Below are positions 10,093 to 22,729 of a DNA stretch of 42,604 bases, piece by piece. The stretch comes from Ichthyophonus hoferi (taxonomy: Eukaryota; Opisthokonta; Ichthyosporea; Ichthyophonida; Ichthyophonidae). The position numbers and the translations under genes are program-made. Location: contig NAOQ01000471.1 of the NCBI GenBank assembly GCA_002751075.1, forward strand, positions 9,852 through 52,455, written 5' to 3'. Each line of letters begins with the position of its first letter. The stretch's first letter is position 1. The notes beneath the pieces were generated by a model, which worked only from the letters and a program-made list of their open reading frames with translations, searched no databases and was not told the origin of the DNA.

Positions 10093-13036
10093 TAAAAATT
10101 ATAGCAGCAAGACTCCTCAGTTTAGTTACCGTATAGATATTAGGAATAAATGGCCTGAACTAAAAAGGTTTATCATTTCTTAATATTTTAAATATTTTAT
10201 CATGCGATTGAGACTATGATTCAGAAGTTGCATAATTATAGCTGTGTTTACAATGAGTGCAGAACAGCAAATAGAAAAGCACTTATTTTTAGACTAATAA
10301 AAAAAATACCGGGAGAAGAAAATTAGTTTTACACAGAAATTTTGTGTAAATATATAGAAACAACCAGGAAGCAGCATATGTCAATCTGTATTTTGTTTAA
10401 AAGACAATACAGTATAAGAAACGGATAAATACAGTTCAGAGTTGACCTATGGTAAAGGAATCACAACAAGATTTATATACATAGACTAGTATTTGACATT
10501 TGAAATGTATGCATTTATTTGTATATTAAGTTATTTTTCTTCATTTTAAGTATGATATATATATATGTATAGGATAGTAGGATAAGATTTTATATTGTGG
10601 TATAATATATATGGCTACTAGTATTGGTATTATATTGTAGGGATTGCGGCATTATAAAAGTAATCATGTCCTCTTTTATGTTATGAAGGGCTACCAACAC
10701 TCTGCTATACTTTCCTTTAGATATTCTTTTATTGCTTTTCAGAATATATTAATCAGCATACTGCCTCTGATCATTTTTATGACTATAAAGTTGATTTTTT
10801 AGTGAATGGTTAAAGGTAGGCAAAACACAAATATAGATTTGATATTCTATATTGAGTCAATAAATTAAGAATGTAGTGGGTTTGCCAATCAATGCCTGAT
10901 AACCAAAGTGTCGCCAATAGCTTGTAAGGATACATCTAAAGGTTGGTATAGAACGTAAAAAGTAAAGAAATTATATAAAATAAGCTAAGGTATGCCAATC
11001 AGCATTATTTAATTATGGGGCGGTCAACCGCAATCTTTAAATTCAATTATACTGTTGCTGCCAGTATTAGAATACATTGGACTATATATGATTGATAAAT
11101 AATACTAGGCAGGAAGAATATCGATATCCATGGGAAAGGCCATGATTCCACCCATAGAGTACGGAAACACTTAGATTGATTAAGGGTTGATAAGGTTAAC
11201 CGGTACATTATGTATGGAAACCCGATGTGAGTGAGGGGAGAGGAGAGTTGGGGAGATCCGTGATGAAACGTGTTACATATTTAGTTATCAAATACATATC
11301 ATGTTCGGCTGCAAAGTTACAAGAGTATCAGCCCACTATAATTAATCTTGCCATTCCCCTTCATAATAGGATGAATTTTTGCTTACTATTAACCTATGTG
11401 ATTAGATTGTTACATGCATCAGCCAACCAGAATTATTTTTGTTGTTATTATCCTACTCAAAAGAGGTCAAATCTTAGCCTACTATTAAAGAATATAATTA
11501 AATTTATACGAGTATCAGCCCACTATAATTAATCTCGCCATTATTAGCCCAATCATAATAGGCTGAATTATGGCCTACTATTAACCTATTAACCTATGAA
11601 CACTACATCTAAACTAATTTAAGGAGTTTATTTATATATGTATTTATTGGTTATTTAGTTATTAATTTATAATTGTGTAATAGCTGTACACAGATTTGTA
11701 GACACCAGGTCTTAACCTTGTAATTAATTGGCGCATTCACAACTTCGTGCAAGCTAATTTAGTCTGAGCAATCATACGTACACTCTACAACCTTTCATGG
11801 CACTAGTGCTATAAGCGCCTACCAATAGGATGCCCAACTTATGTTAAGACAGTAATCTAAAATTTATTTAGATTACTGGTGTCTATGTATGTGAGTATCA
11901 ATCAGAAATCTGCTTTCGTATAAAGCAGAATTCTAAAGACATTTCTGTCCTGCAGAAAGGGCCGTTTTTACAAATATAAATATATTTATACTGCTCAAAT
12001 TAAATCTCGCAAGAAGAGGTTGACATCCAGGAGAAATCCTAACTATAAGCTTTACTACGCTAAAGACAATGCTTTCATAACAAGTTACTGTCACTAATAA
12101 ACTGCAAGAATAGACGATCTAAGATGTCTATAAGCCTAGTCAGTGGGACTCCTCTGAATCACAATAAAAAACGCTTCAGGATCGGAGACTCTGGATCAAC
12201 GGACGATCAGAGTACTGCAAATCTGGCGCTAGAGGATTATCCCATAAACGGTAATACTTTCTCATAATCATCACAGAAAGTGCAGTCTGATTATTGCGGA
12301 ATTTGTTTTTAATGGCAACCGGTCCAGCCGGATGTATTTTTGATAATGATATTTTTTAAAAAATATTATAGTATTGTTCAAACAATATCGTTCAGAAAAG
12401 ACCATGTAGGTAAACTTTAGACCTCCTGGTTACTATCTACCTAGGCTAGACTAATACATATACACCTGTAGGTTTGCATACAATAACGAGAGAACACGTG
12501 TATGTAAATGGTTGCACACCATGATAGCTCTAATACTGCCAATATATATGCCAGTAGTTAAAGGTTACCAGTTTCATCTATAAAAACTAGGGTAGTAACT
12601 AATGCGGTCAAAGAAAAACATGGGACGCAGTTGGAAGATGTAAATTTAAATATAAAAAATATAGTCTATCACATGACATGATTCTATGATCGATAAGTTA
12701 AAAAATAAGTGACACCATCAAATTAAAAGCACAGAAAAATAACGTGATAGAGATGAGGTGAAATGAGGTGCCTGGAAGTAGTCAAGAAGGGTACGTACCC
12801 CAAATATGGAAGGGGGTAAATGTGAAAAGGGCATATGGAGAGAAGTAATTGACTAAGGGGCGCCAGAGGCCTATATTGGATGTAAGGGACGGGTGTGACT
12901 GGGTCCATGGTGACACGTATATTTTTGAGTGTGTATGTAAATCTACATACGAGAATAAGATACGAAATGTGGGGTGGGAGGGGGTGGGGGACAAAGAGAT
13001 TATGTGAAAGATGCAGATAGTGAGAAGGGAAATAAA
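10093..13036. other. Intergenic DNA, no gene seen
   Basis: About 2.9 kb between two gene 3' ends. The nearest signal is the poly(A) motif at 10145-10150. It contains a 187-bp tandem duplication and CCAATCAGC at 10995-11003. Small open frames at 11227-11532 (plus) and 12723-13040 (minus) show repeat-like or biased composition and no motif. Confidence 0.6.
11323..11600. repeat. Partial tandem duplication, 187-bp period
   Basis: The bases gagtatcagcccactataa start at 11323 and again at 11510, each followed by ttaatct(t/c)gccatt, cataatagg(a/c)tgaatt and ctactattaacctat. A shorter internal echo (gcctactattaaag) lies near 11476. The copies have diverged, with local indels. Confidence 0.8.
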
Positions 13037-15193
13037 TCATGCTCGTAAAAGAGCACAGAAATCATCAATAGCCTGTCGGGCTGTGTGTGGAGCAAAGGGG
13101 GAGGGCTGGCCAATCAACACCGCCAGGATGCCAGCAGACATGTGATTGACTACCATGTGCACGTGGCTCTTACCCACCGCCACCGCCTCTACCCTGTGAG
13201 TATGGGGTATATGCATCAGTGTGCTTATATTTTTTATGTAATGTTCCTATTTTTACGGCCATTTCCACCTCTTCTACTCTCTGAATCAGCCTTCATTCTC
13301 TGTCTAGGTAGGTGAGAGTTTGTGCTATACCCCAAGGAATCTTTAGACAGGTCGCGACCAGAGGCAGTTGGTAATATATTTGGCAAACACATACATGTAT
13401 GTACAAACAGACACAAGCAAACATATTCTCAATAGTGTATACATAGGTACATATACTATAGAACCAAACCTCTATTATTACAACTAAAGTAAGCATAGAA
13501 CTATTATTTACATAAAACCACCAGGCATTTAGTAAAAAAAAAAGCGCTCACTTAGGACGCTTAAATACAAAGAATACATAAGGAGGGAGGGATAGGAAGA
13601 GAATTATTGAGATAGAAGGATGTATGTGAGGGGATAGGTTGGTATAGGGTTAAATACAGGGTAGATTAATTACACATAGAAAGAAATATAAAGAGAACAA
13701 AAGGTAGTGAGACCCTGAAAGACAAGAAACATGCAACAGAAATAGAGAGCGAAATATACACAGCAAAAGACATGGAGTGGCACAAGTGCATAAGGTCTCT
13801 AAAATAGAACCAGAGAGTGTAGAGGGGAGGGAGAGATACTAAAATATAATATCAGACCGTTTACCTAGACCATGATCTCTGCACTACTGCAAACTTAGTA
13901 AATGACTCCGATACTATCTCTAACCTTCCATCAAAGGTAGGTTCCTGTAACCATATAGATAGAGGCTGTGTAGGTGGAGTGGGGCCAGTGTTGATGTGGA
14001 TAGAGAATCCTTCCTCTAGGCCTGGCAAGGTGCTATTGCCAGGAGTAAAGTGAAAGAGATTACAGATAATGGCTGTGTCTTGCTGGAATACCACAAAAGA
14101 TTAATATAGGTTTGTTAACCATATTCACATCCCAATGTTAGCGTTATCCTCCCTACCACTCTGATCTCTCTTATCTTTCTCTCATTCTCACTTACAATCA
14201 CACTTATAACATATATTCCTTTGTCCTACCCCCTCCGCACCTATCCCCAAAATATGACTATATGCATATAATACTCATTGGCTCCCTACCTCACCCTTAT
14301 CCTACATCATCAACCTTTTATCTACCCTTCCAACATACTCAGCCACAAAGCACAGGGTTCATAAATAAGCACCCAGAGACGATCCATACCTCCGAAAGAC
14401 CCTTCAGTAATCCCACAGTGTAAACAAGTTGACCCCACTTAGTTAGGAAGGCAACACCAACAATCTCTTTGTGGCTAAGGAGCAGCTCTGTTATCACAAA
14501 TAGATGTTAATCAATGAAATATTTTACAGATCGGGTTTGATATTTTTATAACCCAAGCGGGTGTCGGCTGTTAGATGGTTGCACTTGATATTTCTCATCT
14601 CTCTTTTTTTTTTTAGTATATAATGATTGGGCATGGCCTATGTATATACTACGATGGAAAAATATAAGGCAATGTCCAGACTTCCATCTTCGTGTGTGTG
14701 ATAGTGTCACGGAAAGTACGCCCATTGTCTCTAAATGCCCATATTCTCACTATCATTATGACCTCGTCTACAATCTGTCTCTATGGAGTTTCGATCTATC
14801 TATAGGTAGGTTTAATCAGGGTTGTTTCCATCGCGCTCACCACGACCTACTCAAATCTTTTAGTCCCCACCTCCTTCTCTATCTTTAATGCACACGCTAT
14901 GTTATAACTTTCAATATAGCTTACCATCAAACACACACTCAACTCTACTTTCTATTACTACATTCTCTTTAAAATATATATATGCCTCCTCTTCTTGTTT
15001 AGCATTCTTCTCAACGCGGACCTATCGATACTTTTTCTTTTCTTTTCTGCAATCTTTTACCCAACTACTCATTATAATGGAAAGGAAACACTTCAAGTAC
15101 AATATAAATGTCACTTTTCACACCTCTGATCAACGTATCCCACTGCCTATCTCCCTCACTATTGTGCATGGCCTCACATGCAACCGCCTTCAT
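13037..15193 (-). CDS. Profilin-like small protein (4 exons, 180 aa)
   Basis: Exons in transcript order: 15193-15124, 14487-14390, 14082-13865, 13193-13037. The phases (1, 0, 2) match at every junction and give 180 aa. The N-terminus has the profilin pattern: an initial helix with a Trp (QWDTLIRELLLSHKE, 17-31), then strand-turn-strand (IVGVAFLTKWGQLVYTVG, 32-49). The C-terminus gives two strands and a final amphipathic helix (HVHMVVNHMSAGILAVLIG, then HTARQAIDDFCALLRA), as in profilins, which bind actin and polyproline, and in the related roadblock fold. It is longer than usual profilins (about 125-140 aa) because of a Pro/Thr-rich middle (GPTPPTQP, 89-96). The exon 1 donor GTGTGA is weak, so exon 1 is the least certain part; an internal Met at residue 9 could also start. 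Actin binding cannot be judged. It may instead belong to a roadblock-like family I do not recognise. Confidence 0.6.
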
Positions 15194-15674
15194 CGTCTCT
15201 ACGTTGGGCGGTGCACGGTCAAAAACAGAGCGGCTCAGAGTTCATGCCGTCCCAGCTCCTAGTTGGTGTGTTTCTATACTCGCGTTGCGCATACAATCGT
15301 GTATATTAGCACGTAAATGCGTTTTTTGGGTGAGACAAAAAATGTATAGTATCAAAGAAAGAAATATTATACCATAAAGATACTGAGTAGCATATATTGT
15401 CAGCAACAGTACATATACCTGAAAAGTATATATTAAATATTATAGTTATATTACATACATAAAAATAATAAGAGATATTGTTCTAAGTATAACGCTACGA
15501 CCATGAAGGCCTGCCTTTGCTTTTAATAGTAAAAATGAAAAATAAAGAAGGGAGTCCAAGAATACAACACAAATACTACTACGTATTGTATTGTCTATTA
15601 TTATTACTAATGATCACTAATGTAATAAATTGACCGTTGGAGTCAGACTTTGTTTTTCGATCCCTTGGATAATG

Positions 15675-15810
15675 AATTAGATAGCCAATTGAAGGTATTA
15701 TATCTAGTTTAGCTCTTACTTCCTACTAGTGTATATATACGTAGTAATTAGATGGCCCAGTAGAAGTGATAAATCTAATTTAGTCTTGACTTATGATTGC
15801 TGTATATATA
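15675..15810. repeat. Diverged tandem duplication, ~71-bp period
   Basis: Copies at 15675-15739 and 15746-15810 share aattagat, atctagtttag / atctaatttag, ttact / tgact and tgtatatata. Divergence is high, so this is a moderate call. Confidence 0.5.
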
Positions 15811-15870
15811 GATTTTGGACTTGTAATGAAGATAACAGCCAATTAAACGTCGACAATCTTGTACGAAATA

Positions 15871-15897
15871 GTTGTACCACTATATATATAGTACAAC
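15871..15897. repeat. Inverted repeat with TA-rich centre
   Basis: Arms gttgtac (15871-15877) and gtacaac (15891-15897) flank a 13-base TA-rich centre. It could form a stem-loop. No neighbouring feature explains it. Confidence 0.6.
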
Positions 15898-18397
15898 CCG
15901 CAATCGACTTTTTTTGCTACAAAACTTAGGTTTAATTTAAGTAGAGGATAAAATTACAATTATAACACAGTAGGATACTTCGGTATTCTAGCTCTGGAAA
16001 TCAACTTCAAGAAAGAAAAGAAAAAAATCCGTTCATTTCTTGAACTATGGTCACTATGAAAAAACGTTAAATGCTGACAAGAAATTTTTTTTTGACTAAA
16101 TGGAGATACACAACAATATACAAAAGTAATTATAAAAATATAGATTTATACTGGATAAATGAAAGTTCTTATTCCATGATATTTACAACTTCAAAGTCAA
16201 ATATGGCACATATACTCTAATAATACTAGAATTGTACCGCCGTATTCAGACCTTTCTGCAAGGATCCTGGCTTTATTTGCACCTTGAATTTGGCAACCAA
16301 TTGACAACGAGATGTCGTTTAGTCATTACTTATTGCAAGTTCTTTTAATATATTTACTACATAGTGAATATTTCAGTCAATTTAAAATAACCAATATAGG
16401 TTAGTCATTACTAGTTCATAGTATGGCAAAAGTAATGTTTCATAAAAAATATATATATTAGGTTACCTTTTTGGTATTGCCAAGTTTTATCTTGACGCAT
16501 TTCAATCTAGGCCGCATGATGTGAGTTACAGGTATTTTCCAAATTAAGAGTTAATTATGACAGCAACATTACTTTGGTATTTCAAGTCAGGTCACATAGA
16601 TGGATAGCTGATTTGAGCCAATGCAAATCACAATAATTTAGAAGGTTGCTTTAAAAATATGAGGGTTGTAAGTGAAATTTGTCAAGAATGGCAATGTTGG
16701 TATCATAATCTTTAAAGCCGAAAACTCTATGATAAAAAGACTATTATATCTTGCCACTAACACGTAACCACTAGTATTGGTCAAGACAATTTGAGTGATT
16801 TAGCCCAATAAGCTGATATTCCCTGCAAATTAGCATCCATCTCGTTTACTGTACATTGATATTTAGTAACTAAATTAACAAATTATATTCACATTTGTAA
16901 ATAAATAATTGCCAAGTAAAACAAATGTATGTACAGTTGCTTTAATACAAATATTTCTGGAATTGAAACATCTGCTTTATGTCTGTAAACCTTTCAAGGA
17001 GACATTTGGCGTTATTTTCCGGAAGCACCTGAAGTTCTTTAGAGGCTATCCCTTAGACTACAGTCATGATAGTAAAACGATGGTTAAAAAATATGCCAGC
17101 TGCCCCACCAGAGATCTATTTCAAAGAGCTCACATTGTCCTAAACACTATATCTTTAAGATAATCCTCTAGCTATATTGAAAATTTGGCCTAATTATAGT
17201 GTATTTACATTAATTCTCCAATTAGTTTTATTGAAGATAGTTGCCCATACAATAAAATCTTCACATAAAGGTTTTAGGTTAACTAACTGACACCTTCAAT
17301 TGCCTTCAGGAAAAATCTCTGTTGGAATGCCAACAACAGGTTAGTCGCATGTGCTGCTCTTCAATCGCAGTTTAGTTCATTTATAGGTGTCAAGAACACA
17401 ATGGTTCTTTTTTTTTCTTTTTCTTTTTTTGAAAAGCAAAGCCGTCATTATTAAAAACATATCATAATTGCTTATAAGGACAAGGCTCGAAATCTAGGAA
17501 TATCAATCGCGGGAACCTAATCAAGCTGTCTAATGGCTATGTTGTTCTATCATGGAATTGTATTCATTGGCAATCATTGCTGTCAGCATATAATACACAG
17601 CGTCATCTACTAAAACTAGTTAGTCAATATTAACTGCTATACTCGTGCAGTTACGGCGAAACCATTTCCAAGCGTATGGTGCTGCACATTACCGTAAATT
17701 CAGTCAACTGCTATATTTTTTTCCCCTAGTTCTAAATGAAATCTAATTAGGAAACAAACTCATCTCTGTCATCACATCATTATTTTTTTAAACCAGGCTA
17801 CTTATGCTGGTAGAACACGCTATGAAGCCATTATAATACTTGCAGACCCCCACCCATATCGAAATTCTAATTGTTTAACTTTCTACTTAACATTAGCGGG
17901 TCTCAAATATCCAAACATAATAGTAAGTTGGCCAGAATAAACATACCCGGCATTGTTCTGTTAGTCTTTTCTACATCGATATTACTTTCCAAAGCTTTAC
18001 CTATCCGCCAATAAAAACACGACCAATAAAGGATAGATCAACAAGTATATACAATAGGTCCGAAAGCCGGTACAAAAATGTCCACCCCCGACCCCTCTGG
18101 TAGCATGCCCTTCATGCAATTTATAAGTTTCCCTGGAGTTTTTATCTTGTCCGCAGTATTAAGGTCTGCTTGTACGCTAGGCTTATATTTTCATATTCAC
18201 TATCCTATATTCAAATGTTAGCTCTCACTGTCAGAGTTATAGGGGTTTTGGGGCCCACGATCCACAAATGGCATTAACTATACACTGAAATATAGAGGGA
18301 GACCAAGGCGAGAAATCAGACGAAAGACAAAAGGAGACAATATCAGGTAATTATTAGTAACCACTTTAGTTATTCGCAATGAAGGTTTTTGAACTGT

Positions 18398-20578
18398 TTA
18401 GGCAGTTTTGTCCTTGGCGGCCTTAACACTTGAATAGAGCAAAACACACATACTGGCAGATGCGCCAGACAGGGCAAGGTTGATTTTATCATCGGTTTCC
18501 TGTGCGTATTATGGAGTGGAATGCTTTAGTTACGACGGGGGTTGACTAATCTCCAAGATATGCATAAGAAGCATTATTGTTTCAACAGAGGTATGCATTG
18601 CATATGGACGATATTTCTAAACTCTATACAAAAACCATTATTGACCTCAATGGCCCGCATAGAAATTCTTGAACCTATTCTGCTGAAAATAAAATACATG
18701 CCACAACCCTAAAACTACAACTAAAACATATACATATTTTAACTGTAAGAAATAGTTAGGCTGCATATGTAAAAACGCATCCAAAATTTACAAAAGGTAA
18801 CTCTAATCATAATATGCTATCATTCGCCGCTGTCCATGGTTGCGTACAGATAAATATACATACCTTGAACATAAAGAAGGTGAAGAAAAGACTAGCCAGA
18901 GGGAAGAGGCCGTTGATGTAGAAGTGAGACAGGTTGACGGCGGCCTCATGGATGGCGACCTCATCATCAGCTACGTGGTTCTTCACAGTCTTGCTTTTTT
19001 GGGCAAGAGACAACTGAATGAAATAACATATTAGTCACATACTATTAAACTACAGCTATATATGACACCAAAATACGCCAATTCCCTTTCGGCTTATCCC
19101 ATTAATAGCAGAGAATAATATTAGAACCACATTATTGCAATAGTTGCCACATCAACAAAATCATTTTCTTATTTTGAAGAGAGAAGTGTATGGATATGGA
19201 TCACACATGTTTATTCGATAATTCCTCGTCATAACAGACATCAAACCCAGATTAATCCACATATAAAACAATACATGAGAACGGAGGAAAGTAAAAAAGC
19301 GTAGATCAATATGAAAGTGAGTTTGAACATAATTCCAAAGGAACATGATAATAAACCATTAATACACAAGAGAGCTAACAGCAGGGTTGCAATACATACC
19401 TCCATCTTCACATTGTCAGCATACTTGCCGTAGGACTTGAAAAGAAGGATTGTGGTGCAAATGACGCCAGCCGCGGCAACCGCCAGATTGGGGGTGGTTA
19501 GGGCCATACCCTTGGCCTTGAGTTGCATGTAGCCATACACTACAGACAATATAACGGCATAAGCCTTAGGAGTGGGGAGACAGAAGGTAGAAATAGGTAC
19601 CGAATTATCAGATTAGTTTGAAAATAATATTTTATTCTCAGAAAATAAGTACTTGGTCAGGACATAAACACAATAATACAATGCGTTGTCCAAATCTTTA
19701 AAAAACAGCAGCACGGCGAGATCAAAAATATATAATATAGAAATAGAGGGAGGTGTGTGAGAAAAATGTTAAAAGACATGGGATAGGATACAAAGGAAGG
19801 AAAGAAGGAAGAAAAAATATAGCAATATAGGAAAGACAGATACCAAGAGACTAAAAGTCACAGGAGGAAAGGAGGGAAATGCAGTGTCATTATCTATAAA
19901 AAAAATTCCTGTGCAAATGCAAGCTTGCACAATTTTGACAAAAAAGAAAAAAGAACTAGATGATGGTAAAACCAATCAAAATAATTAACGCTATAAAGTT
20001 ACAACTAGACATATCACAACACCGATTCATATAATAGACTTTTTAATTAATATACAAATAAATATCGTACCACAATACTAGGGTTAGAACTGCAGCAACA
20101 CAAGAGTACCTCAGTGTAAACGAACTGTACATAAATAAGTACACATAGAAACATATAAATAGAAAACATAACAAAGAGATAAGAAAACAAAAAATACATC
20201 AAACCTTACGCAAAAAATTATCTTAAATTTCCAAATAGAAACTGTAGCAAGTCTTAAAATTCTTTAACGTCGATATTTTAAAGGAAAATTTATACCAGCA
20301 TTCTTAAAACCCAGATGCATAAGACAGAACATGAGTGGCGAGCAATGCAGAAATTGGGTAAGTGGCAGGGGTGCATACTTCCATCACCAATCAATTGTGT
20401 TTGTGTCAATGCATGTGCCTTTCCATGTTATTGAGTGCCCCTAGGAAAGTCCGAAAATGCTTAAAACTAGTACATTTTTGAAGCAGGCGACATAGACATG
20501 GTTTAAATGATAGAGAAGCCTTACAAGGTTAGACATGGTGGCGCTCGCCTTCTTCACGGGATTGAACTCATCAGCCAT
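18398..20578 (-). CDS. SSR3: Translocon-associated protein gamma-like (4 exons, 156 aa)
   Basis: The TRAP complex sits beside the Sec61 channel in the ER membrane and helps translocate and fold secretory proteins; gamma is its four-helix subunit. Exons in transcript order: 20578-20525, 19564-19400, 19013-18864, 18499-18398, all phase 0 with GT-AG introns. Hydrophobic segments lie at about 19-33, 45-60, 104-122 and 130-147. The loop before helix 3 (NHVADDEVAIHEAAVNLSHF, from residue 85) parallels the conserved [20 protein letters not shown] of animal gamma. The final helix (INLALSGASASMCVLLYSS) parallels INYILSISASSGLIALLS. The tail is basic (KAAKDKTA). At 156 aa it is shorter than human SSR3 (185), mainly in the cytosolic loop between helices 2 and 3. 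The start is the first ATG before an acidic-then-basic N-terminus (MADEFNPVKK). Similarity is recalled, not computed. Confidence 0.72.
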
Positions 20579-22729
20579 AATGAAAGTTAGCTAATACTTC
20601 TAAACAACGGTAAAAATACAAACAAATTCTGCGAGATTCTTGACAACGCAAATAACTTTATGGCCCTTCGTAACAACAAGCAGAGGGGGGTAAATTAATA
20701 GCCGTTTTAAACTGTAATATATTTCAAACTTATTAATTATATTTTTAAATTTTTAAAATTAATTATTTTATTAAAATTAATTTCAATAGACAATAGTTTT
20801 TTATATTATTTCATTAGTTTGAAATAAGCGGGAGATTATAGTTATTGGGAAAATAATTAAGAAGCTTAATATACCAATCAGCGCTGCGATAAGTGTAGTT
20901 GGGTATTTATAACAGTTAAATAAATAGAATTAGAAGTAAACCAATTGGATATGAGAGTTAAATATTTAATTGCAACCTTCCGTTACGGATAGAAGGGCTA
21001 CATGTGATATAATATTAGGCTAGCCAGTAAAATCATCAAATAAGATCAATTATATTACATATTATATATTATATATTAATACCGTAATATATACGCAATA
21101 ACATACTTCATTATTATTTGTTTTTATTTATTCCTTTTTATTTTATTTTATTTTATTATTATTATTATTAACCAGTAAGGTGTAGTTGTCGGCCTAAGTA
21201 AGACCTTTTAAGTAGTTTTAGTAAAGAGAAAGAGCAGTGGAAACTCGACTGTTTTTTTTTTTTCGTTTTTTTATATTTTATTTTATTTTATTATTCCGTT
21301 AGCAACTAAAAAAGGGAGAAAGCTGTGACCTCAACCTGTACTTCACAACATATACTTATGCTGTAGTTACTAAACATTCAAGAATTCACAAATCTTGTAG
21401 TGATCTTAAGGACCGCTACACATTCTTCACCAAGACGCTAGTTATATTGTAAATGTTGGAAGTATACGGCTTACTCGACACAACTGGTGCTTAGCCGTGC
21501 ATTCTTTACTGACATGTGAGTAGGAATAGTTTAGTTTGCGTGATAGTTGTCTCAATTTCTAATCCATTCTCTTGGGCTAGAGGGGTTTTCTCTCTTGTAT
21601 CCTAAAACTTCTATACTCTCAAAACATGACAGCCTACACCATATTACAAGCAGGCTGTGCGTTCCTTGCTATATATAGTATATGTTTCATATTTTTGTAT
21701 ACTTACCGGTAGCTTTTCCCTTTTTTGGTTGCCGTTTGGGAGATAGATGCTTAGTATGAGACCAGTGCGTTATATTAAGTTGTAGTTTGGATCCGAGGTA
21801 ATAAGAATGAGAGGTTGATTAAAATACAGATGCACAGTACATAAATATCGAGTGGGAGCATTGACTAAGACGATTGAATACATAAGTTTGATCTTTAGTG
21901 TTAATCCACACACTTAAAATAACCGTAGAAATGAACTTTAAAATATTTACTTTAGCCTGTTCTATTGCCTGTTGCTCTGGCCTCTTTCTGTTGGAAAGAC
22001 CTTAACTTCAGGATGTTTTCACTTTAAATGCTTGCTATATTTCTTTTGAAGTTATGCCATATTGCCTTTTTAGCTACTTGAATGAGTGGTGTTGTCTGAC
22101 TATTATTACTATATGCCTCTTGTTATCTTGATAAATAAAGCACTTTATCTATACTGTACTCTACCGACCATCGTGGATAATGTTGAATAGAGAACATGAA
22201 TTAAAAGAACCCGCACATTGTATACTTCATCTTTCTGTTTCTCTGTGTGTTTAGAACTCGATTATGAAGGCTTTTGGGGCTACTAGTTTATGTCCTGTTG
22301 TTCAAGGTGGATTAAGTATGGTTCTGAAATGTAATTGGGGCTAGGGTTTGGTCGTTAGGTAACAGGTAATGTAGTACTTTATATAATATATATGCCAGGG
22401 TTATATATCAACTTCTATCTCGCTAGAAGTGGCAAGAGGCTAGCCTGATTAGAGACATGGTCCAATAAAAGCCAATATTTAGTATTAAGATTTATTGTGC
22501 GTTCTACGGTCCAATAGACTGCCACTTTTTCATCGACCCTTCATTGAGATTCTATCCACATGCATCTCATATACACCCATTTGCACATTCATTCATACAT
22601 ATAAGCACATGCATCTCCAAGTATGTTAATTTACTTACATATCTAGTATATAATTGCGTTGTATGATAATAAACGAATCGTTGGGACACTGCAGTTTTGG
22701 TGTATATATACGACTGAAGCAAGGAGATC
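20579..22729. promoter_or_regulatory. Divergent intergenic region between TRAP-gamma and RBM33-like genes
   Basis: About 2.15 kb separates the two opposed start codons, so it must contain both promoters and 5' UTRs. The TRAP-gamma side has CCAATCAGCG at 20874-20883, about 300 bases upstream of its ATG. Runs of TTTTA/ATT repeats occur at 21120-21170 and 21250-21295. A sequence matching a strong minus-strand 5' splice site (CCG/GTAAGTATAC) lies near 21697-21709 and could end a TRAP-gamma 5' UTR exon; this is speculative. The plus strand near 22461-22513 carries CCAAT motifs ahead of the RBM33-like start. No coding exon seen. Confidence 0.45.
20874..20883. promoter_or_regulatory. Consensus CCAAT box (CCAATCAGCG)
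   Basis: Matches the extended NF-Y consensus and lies 296 bases upstream of the TRAP-gamma start codon, in the region shared with the divergent RBM33-like gene. Function inferred from sequence and position only. Confidence 0.35.

Larger units (their letters stand above)
15194..18397. other. Intergenic DNA between two minus-strand genes
   Basis: About 3.2 kb holding the upstream region of the profilin-like gene and the 3' flank of the TRAP-gamma gene. It includes a diverged ~71-bp tandem duplication, an inverted repeat at 15871-15897 and mixed T/C runs near 17406-17428. An open frame at 16909-17163 lacks an ATG, a splice partner or any motif. No RNA gene recognised. Confidence 0.55.

Noticed and set aside
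16909-17163. 84-codon open frame between two minus-strand genes
   Set aside because: Starts at TTG, has no splice partner or recognisable motif, and its composition does not differ from the surroundings.
21705-21725. atacttacc reminiscent of the 5' end of U1 snRNA
   Set aside because: The match ends after nine bases; no Sm site or stem-loops follow. Better read as a minus-strand splice donor.
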